Assembly (NCBI GenBank): GCA_022605405.1
Contig: JABYQQ010000022.1
Coordinates: 1-64,000, forward strand
From: Earliella scabrosa
Taxonomy: Eukaryota > Basidiomycota > Agaricomycetes > Polyporales > Polyporaceae
Reading direction: 5' to 3'
DNA length: 64,000 bases
The notes beneath the pieces were generated by a model. The model saw only the letters and a list, made by a program, of their open reading frames with translations, did no database searches and had not been told where the DNA came from. Below are positions 22,561 through 32,775 of the stretch, piece by piece (the stretch's first letter is position 1; every line of letters begins with the position of its first letter). A program made the position numbers and the translations under genes.

Positions 22561-25500
22561 GTTCGCTCCCATTCCCGGTCTAGAGGAAGCGGCACGGGTA
22601 TTGCTCAACATCTGGGATGCGCTCGAGCTGGTCGACGTGAGTGTGTTTTCCTACTATTGTGGCTAGCCCCATCTGAACGTGTTGCTCCAGGTCAACCGCT
22701 TGGCGTGTCTGCGACTGACAGAGCGATGTGCGACCATCCTCATGTCGATCCGTGAGGAAATTGCAGAGGCTGGTGACGAGGTCGGACTCGAGCTGCAGCC
22801 CCCGCTGGATCGCCTTGTCGAGTATGTATATCTGTCGTTTCGCTCTTCCCTCGCGCTGACTGGCCGGCAGGTCGTACCGCGAGGTCCACCGGCTTCTTTT
22901 GAGGCAGTCCAACCGGCCGTTCATCAAGCGGTACCTGCAGCGCGACGAGATCCAGCGCGCACTGGCGGGGTGCCAAAACAGCCTCACGGACTCTTTGAGC
23001 ATGTTCAACGTACGTCATTCCTCTCATCACGTGGGGACACGTACTGAGCCGTCCATATGCAGACCTCCATTCAGATCCGGATCCTCAAGCAGGTCCTCGC
23101 CGCAGAGCGTCAGCGACAAGCAGACACCGCCGCCATCCTCGACTCGATCCACGCGGGCCAGCAGTCACCCGACCTCTCTCAACTCGCGCTCGACTCTTCG
23201 CCCGCCGGTGGGCTGCTGCTCACCGCCGAGCCCGCGCCCTTGGACGGCCCCGTCCTCGCGCAGCTGCAGGCGGTAACCGCACGGCAAAACGAGCGCGACA
23301 CGGTACACGACGCGGCGGACCTCCGGCAGCTCATGCGCACCGCGCTCCAAGCGAACAGCGACGTGGAGATGATCCGCGTGCTCCAGGTCGGGCGCGACGA
23401 GATGCCCGAGGCGATCAAGACGCTCCAGCGGGCGCTCGAGAAGGAGGTCGAGCGCGAGCGGACGCTCGCCGAGCACGAGGAGACTGTTTTCGTCGCTGCC
23501 ACTACTGCGACCGTTGCTACCACCTCCGCCTCCCCTGCGCCCAAAGGCAAGCAACCTGCGCAGCCGCAACCGCAGGTCCTCGAGGGCGCGAACCTCACGC
23601 GCTCCGGAACAGTCCACAGCACAGGCAGCGCACACACGACGTCGAGCTCGGCTGCAAGCGGGCGGAGCCGCGCGCCGCGGGACACGCTCGACCGGGAGTT
23701 CATCGAGACCGGGATTGACGCGCTGCGGCGGCTGAGCGGGGCGGGGGCGGCGGCCGCGCTCCCGAGCTGGACGATTACGCGGTATGAGGTGAACCGGGAC
23801 GAGAAGATCGGGCTGGGGTTCTTCTCGGACGTGTATAGGGGGACGTGGAGGAGCCGGACGGTCGCGATCAAGGTGCTTGCGCCGACGACGCCGCGGCAGC
23901 TGTTTTTGCACGAGGTGAGTGTTCGCAGTTGAGTCCTGCAACTGAGTGGGGGCGGGGGCGGGGGCGGTGAGAGTCTATCTCGCCTGTGAAAGCATCGCGG
24001 ATCTCAGCTCGGCCTCTTAGTCGAGCGCATCTCGAGAGTTTCGAGATCGGCTTCGCGAATCGCCTGGCACTGCACTAGGACCGGGTCTTGGTCGCCGGGA
24101 GTCAATGGGATGGCCGGAGACCATCCCTGCGTCCATCCTCTATTCATTCATCCTATCTCCTCGCTCATCTGTTGGTCCATATATGCACTTGCTGATCTTC
24201 GCCCGATGGCTTGCAGATCGCCATCTGGAAGTCGCTTTCGCACCCGAACGTGCTCGAGCTGCTTGGCGCATCGTCCGCGTCGAGCGACCCGCCGTGGTTC
24301 TTCGTCAGCCCGTACTGCAAGAATGGGAGCTTGGTCTCGTACCTCAAGGGCCTCCCGTCCCTCGACGCGGTCGACTTGCTCAAGATGATCCACGAGATCG
24401 CGAAGGGGATGGCGTACCTCCACTCGAAGGGTGTGTTGCACGGTGATCTCAAAGTGCGTAATTGAGAGCGGGGGGATTATTTCGGCGATTTCGAGCTGAT
24501 CTCATTTTGTGCTTGCGCCCACCCGCTGTGTAGGCCGCGAACGTGCTCGTGGACGACCGAACGCACTGCGTGCTATCCGACTTTGGACAGAGCGAGATGA
24601 AGTCCGAGGCGTATCGGATAAGCGGGATGCCCCTGCCTCGTGCGTAGTCCCTTAGGCCCCAACCTCCAATGTGCGCTGACCGTGCCCACCTTCAGATGGG
24701 ACTCTGCGCTGGCAAGCTCCCGAGCTCATGTTCGGGCTCAGCGAACTCACGCAACAGATCGACGTCTACGCGTTCGCGATCACCGTCGTCGAGCTCCTCA
24801 CCAAGGGCGCGCTCCCGTGGCCCCTAGCGGACGACGATGCGGTGCGGTACTTCGTCATCCGTGAGTGTCCACCCCCACCCCTCGCAGGAACCTCGGAGAT
24901 CGATCACTAACACTGACTTGTGACTGAATGTAACAGAGGAGAACATGCGCCCGGAGCCGCCGCTGCAGCGGGTGTGGTCGACGCAGCTGTCCGACATTCT
25001 GCACGCGTGCTGGCACCGCGACCCTGCCGTGCGCCCCGCTTTCACGGAGATCGACAAGCAGGTGCAGCAGCTCCGCGCAAAGTTCGGCGCGGACCTGAAG
25101 GAGTCGCCCGCGCCGCGACCGTCGGTGCTGGACGAGCAGATGCGGACGCGCAAGTCGCCGGACATGCATCCGATCCCGCTTCCGCTGCTTCCTCGTGAGT
25201 CTCGCGCACTCGTAGTCAGAACATGTACTCAATTTTTGGTCACAGCGGACACGACGGCGTCGTTCGTCGAGGTCGGCTCGGCACCATCGACGGACGTCTC
25301 GTTCACGACTGCGTTCTCGCGCTCCGACAACGGGCACGACGACGACCCGAGCGACCCGAGCAGATCGAGAGCGAGCAGCCGCGCCTCGTCGTCGATGCAG
25401 GACAGCTGGTCCGAACACGTCGACTATCCCAGGCATGCCTCCCCTCCGCCGCCGGACGAGCAAGCGCATCGAGTGCGCGATGAGCGGCGGTACCGCATGC

Positions 25501-26484
25501 TACTCCAGCACGAGTTCCACCCCTCGCGTGCGTTTCTCTTCTTTTCCTGATCTTTTCCGAACACTGACAGACTGTCTGCGCACCAGTGACGCTCCCGCTC
25601 TGGACGCCGACGCAGGTCCTCCTCGGCGCGGTCGGGTACCACAACAAGGCGACGGGCGGCGAGTTCGTGACGCTCTTCAACTCGTTCGAGCCCGCAAAGT
25701 CGTCGAACGGGCGCGCGAAGGACATCCCGTCCCTGTACGGGTACGGACGGGTGAACGTCGGGAACCAGCGCCAGGACAAGCGGAACGTCGCACAGCGCGG
25801 GATGGACATCATTCAGTCGTGGCTGAGCACACGCAACCGGGGCGAGGCACACTACTCGTACGTCCCTCCCTCAGCGTACGGCGCAGACTAACTGAATGAC
25901 TAACGCGCACATGTCTTGAACCTTGATACAGCCGGCGGTACACGTCGCAGCTCCGTGCTGGCCACAGGACTGCGCACCTGTTCACAGAGTCGACGGTCTA
26001 TCGATACATCGAGGAGCTCGCGACGCCCAAGAAGTGGTTCAAGGCGAACGCGGACGGCATCCTTGCGCTGTACGGGAAGGAGCACCGGATCTCGAAGGAA
26101 GACCTCTACCTCGGTGAGCCATCTCGTCTCTCTCTACTCGTGTCTACACGTACTCACGTCAACGTTCTCGTCCTCGCGCGCGCAGTGATCGGGACGCTCG
26201 AGGCGCAGGAGTACGCGCTGTGCGTCAGCCACGAGCACCCGGACGGGCAGCTCGACTTCAACGTCTTTTCCGCGACGCGCTCCGGCGCGCCGTGGGGCGA
26301 GTTCTCGTTCTCGTTCGACCTCCCGGAGTCGTTCTTGGGCGGGCCAAAGTACGAGGAGGAGCGCGTCGGGAGCCCGCAGTACGCGGAGAAGGTCTCCGCG
26401 TTTGGCAACAACGGCCGATGGGAGAGCGTGCTACTCGCGCGGCTCCGGTTCAAGCCCGACCAGACCGACCCGACGTCGCTATAG
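21408..26484 (+). CDS. MLKL-type four-helix bundle - TKL kinase fusion protein
   Basis: Thirteen exons keep frame throughout (21408-22094, 22475-22636, 22691-22821, 22871-23009, 23063-23914, 24217-24453, 24534-24639, 24696-24860, 24937-25194, 25246-25527, 25587-25857, 25932-26113, 26186-26484) and give 1256 residues. Residues 1-229 are Ser/Pro-rich and end in a conserved SWW...VPVE...YMRTR motif. Residues 230-420 match the MLKL/HeLo-like helical domain (VGQVVHELLNVGADVL, NRLACLRLTERCATILMSI, QSNRPFIKRYLQ, long helix LKQVLAAERQRQADTAAIL). Residues 430-610 are low complexity. Residues about 615-880 form a TKL kinase: glycine loop GLGFFSDV (623-630), AIK Lys643, HGDLKAAN with Asp734, DFG 752-754, APE 779-781. 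The key residues are present, unlike animal MLKL, a pseudokinase. Arg of HRD is Gly, common in fungal TKLs. Residues 1007-1256 form a domain I know only from similar agaricomycete proteins. A role in membrane-targeted regulated cell death or allorecognition is inference from the fold. Confidence 0.9.
23948..23967 (+). repeat. G-quadruplex-prone tract in a kinase-gene intron
   Basis: Three GGGGGC units followed by GG lie 33 bases after the donor of the 302-bp intron 23915-24216. On the transcript strand this is a candidate G4 sequence. Confidence 0.6.
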
Positions 26485-27078
26485 TCTCTGAGCCGTCGGG
26501 GATCGTGCGGCCAAGGAGAGTCTTATAGGTTTCTCGACGTCCGCATCTGCACGTTTCGCTTCCACGTATACACTTTCTTTGATTTGACTTATACCTGGCC
26601 GCTGTTGTCATCGCACCATCCACACGATTGGACCTACTCATCTCGCATTATCCATCTACACGTCCACAGCTTTTTCGTCCTTGTCCTCCGTTATCGCTCT
26701 GTCGCGTTCCGGCGTCCGGCCACAAGAGACATTGGTTCGCACACGTATATATCCTCGGAAGTCCCGCTCACCACAGACCAAATCACTTGTATTCTATCAC
26801 CCCCTCCGTACCGGGCTCGACGCCCGCGCGGACTAGCATGAATGGATTGTAGCATTATCTATGTAGATCGGCGGACGCGAGCGGTACGGAGATGGTTCTG
26901 GACGGTTCGTGTCCCTGTGTTCGCGCGATGAGATGTCGCAGGTGCGCCGACGCTTTCAGTGCAGTGTGTGGCGAGTACGCGAAGGCTGATTCAGTAAAAA
27001 TTGTACGCGATTCACAGGTGAACCAGCTTTTCGGAGTCACCACCTGCCTGATAAAACCAGCAAGCTGCAGTCGGAGGC
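26485..27078. other. Convergent 3' intergenic region
   Basis: Lies between the stop of the MLKL-like kinase gene (+) and the stop of the flavin oxidase gene (-). It should hold both 3' UTRs. AT-richer than the coding sequence; no separate gene seen. Confidence 0.5.
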
Positions 27079-29050
27079 TCAGAAGTCTTGGGGGTGGTGG
27101 AACACTCGAGTCGGATCGTACTTGTTCTTGAGCGCCGTGAGTCGCTTCGTGTGCGTCGGGTAGTACTTCTTGTGCGCGACGTCCGCAGAGTACGTGCTGT
27201 CGATGTAGTTCACTGCCGCAGCTCATCAGCCCGGGGTCCCGCGCCGGCGCGCGCAAGAGAGTCGGAGCGGCTTACCGTACTCCTTGAAGAACGTCCCCGG
27301 CTGGTTCTTCTCGACCGAGTCCCGCATGCCTTGGATGAACTTGATTCCTTCCGCGTCAGAGACCGTGCTCGGGATCGTGCCGTAGTACTGGATGTTGTAC
27401 AGCGCGTCGCGGGCATCGAACGAGCTGTAGTCCGCCGGGCGACTCGTAACAGCAGACTTGCCGCCACCAAAGACGTCCCTATCAGGATCGCGAACGCCGT
27501 GGCATCAGCACAGTGTCGCGTGAGCGCATCGAAGAGTCGCGCGGAGCACTCACATAATGATGAACCAGGAGACGTCGGTGTTGTTCCCGGGTCCGTAGAA
27601 GTAGTCCATCAGCGCCTCTGCGGCGGGCGCGCGGAGAGTATCGTGCTGGCTGACGATCGTCGAGGCTGCGTAGAAGTGGTCGTGGACATCGGGCGCGAGG
27701 GTCGTATTCAAGCCTTCTACAGTGCTCGCGCCCGCGAGGTAGAGCACGTTCGTGATCCAGTCCTGCGTCTGCATGGCGATGGAGTTGGGCGTGCCGAGCA
27801 CCTTGAGGAGAGGAGCCATTGTTGAGTTGAGCTTCGCGATGTCGGCGTCATCTGTACGCACACAGGGCCGTGAGCGTACAAGCGAGGGATTGGGAAACAT
27901 TCCTCACGCACAGTATACTCCGCTCACGTAGAAATCGATTCCGGTTGGCCCACCGCCCGGATTGACGTGCAGTTGCAGTCCGAGATTCTCGTCAAGTGGA
28001 TGCTGCGCATCGTTCGCAAACCTCTGCCATGCCAGAAGACCCTTGGTAGCCTCAGCTGGGCCGTAGTAGTCGAAATGGTACGTGAACGCGACCGAGTCCA
28101 CCGCCTTCTGGGTCACCGTCGTGAACGAGGTCATGATCCCGAAGCTCGATCCGGCGCCCATCGCGGCCCAGAACAGGTCTGCATTGTGGGAGCAGCTAGC
28201 GGTGAGAATCCTGCCGTCGGCGAGGACCATCTCCACACTCAGCACTTGATCCGAGAGCAGGCCCCACATGCGCGAAGAGAGTCCAAAGCCGCCTTGCCCT
28301 GCGTGACCGCCGATGCCTACATACGGGCAGGTGCCGTGTGCCATTGCACGCTTGCCTGACAGATGGACGCGTCAGTTAGTCCCCGGAGTGCTACGACGAA
28401 GCGGCAGTGTCTGGTTGTCGCCAAGTATGTGATAGAAGAGGGCCTACCATTGTTCCAGAGGAAGAGCGCAACGTCGCCTAGACAGTTCCCCGCCCCAATA
28501 GTAGCGGTGTTTCCGCTGATGGAGAGATGACGGAGCTTGTCGAGGCTGACGGTTAGGTGGCCGTCCTCACCTCCGAGGGCGAACGACGCGTCTGATTGGT
28601 CAGGTCAGCTCGGTTCGATGCATTTTCGCCTCGGAGCGTCGGTTGAGAAAGAGGTAGAAGACTCACAGGAGTGTCCGCCACCGCGCGCGTTGACTTTGAC
28701 GCCATGTGCTGCTCCGCACTTGACGGCGTTGGCGACGCCCTTGATGTCCTTTGGATGGACAATTGCTGCCGGCTTCCATGGCAGACTGTGGGAGGCCCTC
28801 AGATCAGGTGCGTCCCACGTGCCCAGCGACAAGCGCGTACGCACCGAAGGTTGAACGGAGCGACATCGTCCACATACGACGACTCGCCCTGGACAACGGG
28901 GTCGAGACCCGCGTGCTCCAAGCAGCTGAAGAAGGCGCTGCTCGACGCATTCTTGAGACTCGGAGAGCTTCGCCCAGCCGAAGCCGCGAAGGCCACACAC
29001 GAGCCCGAGGCGAAGACCGAGAGAGCAGCAAAGGAGGAGATACCCCGCAT
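27079..29050 (-). CDS. Secreted FAD-linked oxidase (BBE / glucooligosaccharide oxidase type)
   Basis: Seven exons (28845-29050, 28667-28785, 28448-28591, 27912-28355, 27554-27851, 27276-27478, 27079-27212, read on the minus strand) keep frame and give 515 residues. The N-terminus MRGISSFAALSVFASGSCVAF is a signal peptide. The PCMH-type FAD domain shows KPAAIVHPKDIKGVANAV and GGGHS with His107, then GTCPYVGIGGHAGQGGFG with Cys166. In glucooligosaccharide oxidase and berberine-bridge-like enzymes these two residues bind FAD covalently through two bonds. The C-terminus NYIDSTYS...YYPTHTKRLTALKNKYD...VFHHPQDF is the BBE domain, whose Tyr-rich part closes the active site. The likely reaction is oxidation of a sugar or alcohol with release of hydrogen peroxide outside the cell, but the substrate cannot be read from sequence. 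It is convergent with the kinase gene. Confidence 0.93.
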
Positions 29051-32000
29051 GCTGAGAGCAAATCAGGAGGGAGTCGAGCAGGGTCGAAGCCGTCTCGTCT
29101 GTCGTCTACGGGTGTATCGGTCTTTATAACACCCGCTGGCAGACTGAACGAGATTCTTCTTGACGCCGTGATCTCCGGTATTGACGGCCACTTGCGAGTG
29201 CCAGGCAGGCAATCGATTGTATGGCCTCAGGTACAGAGAGCACCCATCACTGACACTGGGCGAACGTGGACCTGTTGTCCCGACGTGAACGCAATCTGTA
29301 TGAGCATTCTCGATGCATCTCAATCGTGCAAACGGAATGCTGATGCCTCGTCGCATTCTGGACCTGGTATAAATGGCATGTCATTACGTATCACGCCATG
29401 CACACCAGACAGCCAATTGATATCGTTACATTCCGCTTGTTGAGAAGTTTGAACATCCGGCATTCAGATGCGTCAATCCCGTGACGCGCCATTTCAGTTG
29501 TTCCAACTGAACAAGTGGCGGTCTTTCTCTGTTCTGTTGCATCAGACATTTGATCGCGCTTAACGACCAAGTCGCGGTTTGCGTAGTACATATGTAGAGA
29601 ATCGAAACTAGAAGTGTGCTGATAGACGATCGCCGAGATGGTCAGCAGGGGGTTCCCAGATAAGTAACGCCGGAACGAGAGGGGAGTTAACGAGATATCG
29701 GTGCTTTTTCACGCACACGGTGATAGGCCGATCACCCGGTAACTGCTCTGCTGAACTTTGATGCGGTGTTGTATATCTGGAAATGCGTCGCGAGCGGCGG
29801 ATATGATCCAGATGTGAGCACGGTCCACAAGCCGTAGTAAGCGGGAGTCTTACTACAGTAAGACTCTTGTTCTCTGAAGCCTGTCGTAGTCGGAGAAGTC
29901 AACGAATATCATCAAGGAGTCCTTCCGAGGACGTACCCGGCGAGTCACGAGGTAACGGATCCCGGACATCAGTCTCCGGACGCCTGACTGAATGACCCTT
30001 GTCTCCCCTAGACAGACGATGGGACCTACTGAGGGGGGAATAGACGGTCCTTCATCCCATCAGTAAATCACTCTTCGTGCTGTGTGTAAAAGGGTGAGTC
30101 CAGACGAGTGCATAATCCCCATGACTAACGAAAGGACGAGTGAATCCCGTTGAGTGACACCCATCATCGGTACGCGAACAGCACGAAAGGCGGGCGCAGG
30201 CAGCGCAAGCTGTCAAACAGCCTCAAGAACTGCGCGAGGAATCAGTAACCATACGCCCGTATATAGTCGTTCTGCACTAGCGCGAGCGTCGTCGAGCAGA
30301 ATGGAACGATCGAGAAGAACTATTCTTCTTGAGAATAGAAGAGTGGAAGTCTATTTGGTGTCGCTCCACCAGCACGTGTACACTGAGCCAATACGTGCGC
30401 TGCGCGCGCTGGGGCTCCGACCAGTGGTCCGAGTCGCGGTGCAATGAAAATAGAGCACCAACTGAACGCCAGTTATGAAGGCCATAAAGAATGGGATAAC
30501 GTCCCCGTGGACGAGGGAGGGAGCCGCATACGCACCCCATTGAGTGGTGGAGCGTGTTCAACGTTCAACATCCGACTCGTTCCCGCGCTTCCAATACCCA
30601 TCATCACAAGCGGGTATGACTCCCTTATGATGAAAGGACGCTTCGCACTGCGGATTGGATCAATAATTGCTCAGAGGAACTGCGCTCCAACAGCTGCGCC
30701 ACATTCAGCAGGCATCTCATAGTGATGCTACGACCAAGTAGAAAGCTTGAACTGCGCACCTTGCGCGATACCGAGAATCTTCAAGCGAGTCATGGTCCTT
30801 AACGCCTTTGTCGCTTAAATCCCTACGACGAAGACACGTCAGTATTGGAGCATCCATCGATACTGAACAGGAACTACTTACATCGAGAATGAGCTGACCA
30901 GCAGCAAGACATTATTCCAGCGTAGCGAGCACGATTTGTCACCGAGAACATCTCGAGCGGGGGCGTACGTGAGAATCGGGGACGCATACTGCTCCCGTGT
31001 TCGAGATTTCTCTGCAGGAGCAGCGCGTAGAAAGAAACGCTATGTACATCTCTGTTCGATGCGGGATGCCTGAGCAGGTGATGATGTTGAGTTTGAAGAG
31101 CGGAACTTACTCATGACACACCGTAGATGTTGATCCGTCGTGTTACATCCGACGGTCTTGGAGGTTCCGCACTCCCCGCTTGCATCCTGCTCAGCTAGCG
31201 CTCAACGACGCCGGAAGAAAGTCCTAACGTCGAGGTAAATCACATTGATGGATACACTTCGCGGTCTCGGAGGTCGCGGAGTGGCAATTTCACGAAAGCA
31301 GGGAATCGTTTGGATGACTATGGCGGCCGACTCAATGAGAGAGCTCAAAGTTCGAAGTCAGCGAGATCAGTGCATGTATTTTCACTCACAAGGTTTGTGG
31401 CCTGGCATGACGGTCAGGTGCGCTCTAGTATGGGGACATTCCGTTCCCGCGGTCACGGCCCTGCTAGCTAGGACTGAGTTGGTATGTTGGCACGAATCGG
31501 CTGAATTCTAGTTCGGAAAGAGCCTTGCCCATGCGTTCCGGGCCTGATCGTCGATAGTACTTGGAGCACGTTTGAATCAGGCCATCTTCATTGTGGGTTG
31601 CGACATCCTGACTTTGGGAGGAATGACTGTATTGGCTCCTCCTCCGAACATCTATCTCGGTGAGTTGCGACCTATACACTGAGGTAGATCGCGTCTTGTA
31701 GATACTGATGCTAAATCCGGATTAGCCTAATCCGGCGCGGCGGCCTTGTAGTGAGCAGTATATTTGGATCACACGTTCAACTTCAAGACTTACCATCCAC
31801 CGAAGGAGCGCAACTATGTGATCTCGTTGAAGTCGGTGTCCGGGGATCGCTGAGATACACTTCGGGGCTTTGTTCGGCGCTGCTAATCAATAAGTGCCAT
31901 CCTAGCTCACCTAATCCCGCATCAGGACCCGGCATGTGTCTGTGAGCACCTCGCAAGCCCCGCATACAAGTTGAAGACAAGAAGCCGAGCCGCGCGCCTC

Positions 32001-32544
32001 CGAGCGCGCCCACGGTTTCGCCTGCGCACGCCAAACATGAGCAAATAACGCCACGAGCTTAAGAGCGCTTGTGAGGTTCCGTCTCACACCACCGCGGAGA
32101 TGTGTAAACCCTGCGGTTTATGGTCAACGACTACTCTAACTCGTCCTGAGCGCTGAGAATATCTCCTGCGCCCTCTCAGGTAGCTGTCACACCGCGGTGC
32201 GCTCAGCCTTCTCCGCTCCGTCTTTCCCAACACCTGCCACGAGTACCAGCGGCCGAGACCGACCAAAAGCTGACGTCGACAGAAATCCCACAAGCTCAAA
32301 CTGCGGCCGACTCGAGGTTGAATGACGGCCCCAAGGGGTGCGATACTTTTTCAAGATAAACCATGTGCATCTGACCGCTGCATCGTCATGTTGCGCGGGC
32401 TGTTCGGGCGTATACTCGCGAAGTTGTACGATGCAGTCGCGCTCCTGTTCTCCTTTCCACGACTGACGCAGGAATAGGTTTGTGACATCCATTCCTCCCT
32501 TGCGACTTGAGCCTCGTGCCGCCAGCATCCCAAGTAAGCTTCAT
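29051..32544. other. Gene-poor stretch of 3.5 kb
   Basis: The first few hundred bases are the upstream region of the flavin oxidase gene. The remainder has many short ORFs (up to about 113 codons, minus strand 32187-32528) without recognisable similarity. No transposase, integrase or reverse transcriptase motif was seen. Confidence 0.4.
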
Positions 32545-32775
32545 TCAGCCTTGGTCAGCGGCGGGCCCAGACGTGTGAACGTTCTTAGTCCAAATTTGCT
32601 CGTAAGTCAGGCCTCCTTCAACTTTGTGCCCTTCACTGAAGCACACTACCCAGTCACAGTCAAGCACTCTATTCATGGCCCACGAGCTGTTCCCATAATG
32701 TCTCGCGTCCACGTAATAGTCTTGTCCTCCAGCCTTCATTCGTAACCGCACATTCTCACGCTGTGCACAGCTCAT
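32545..32775 (-). pseudogene. Possible SET-domain remnant
   Basis: The minus-strand reading contains RLRMKAGGQDYYVDARHYGN followed by SSWAMN. Its YYVDARHYGNxSxxxN pattern resembles the core of SET-domain lysine methyltransferases (YxVDARxxGNxSRFxNHSC). The NHSC catalytic/zinc part is not preserved and no other SET block was found nearby in frame. The match is short, so chance similarity cannot be excluded. Confidence 0.25.

Noticed and set aside
23165..23941. 258-codon minus-strand ORF inside the kinase gene
   Set aside because: It is the antisense shadow of a GC-rich exon; the + strand encodes the linker and kinase N-lobe with clear motifs.
24430..24600. Calling the kinase a pseudokinase because HRD reads HGD
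   Set aside because: The VAIK Lys, catalytic Asp, Asn and DFG are all present, and HGD is common in active fungal TKL kinases.
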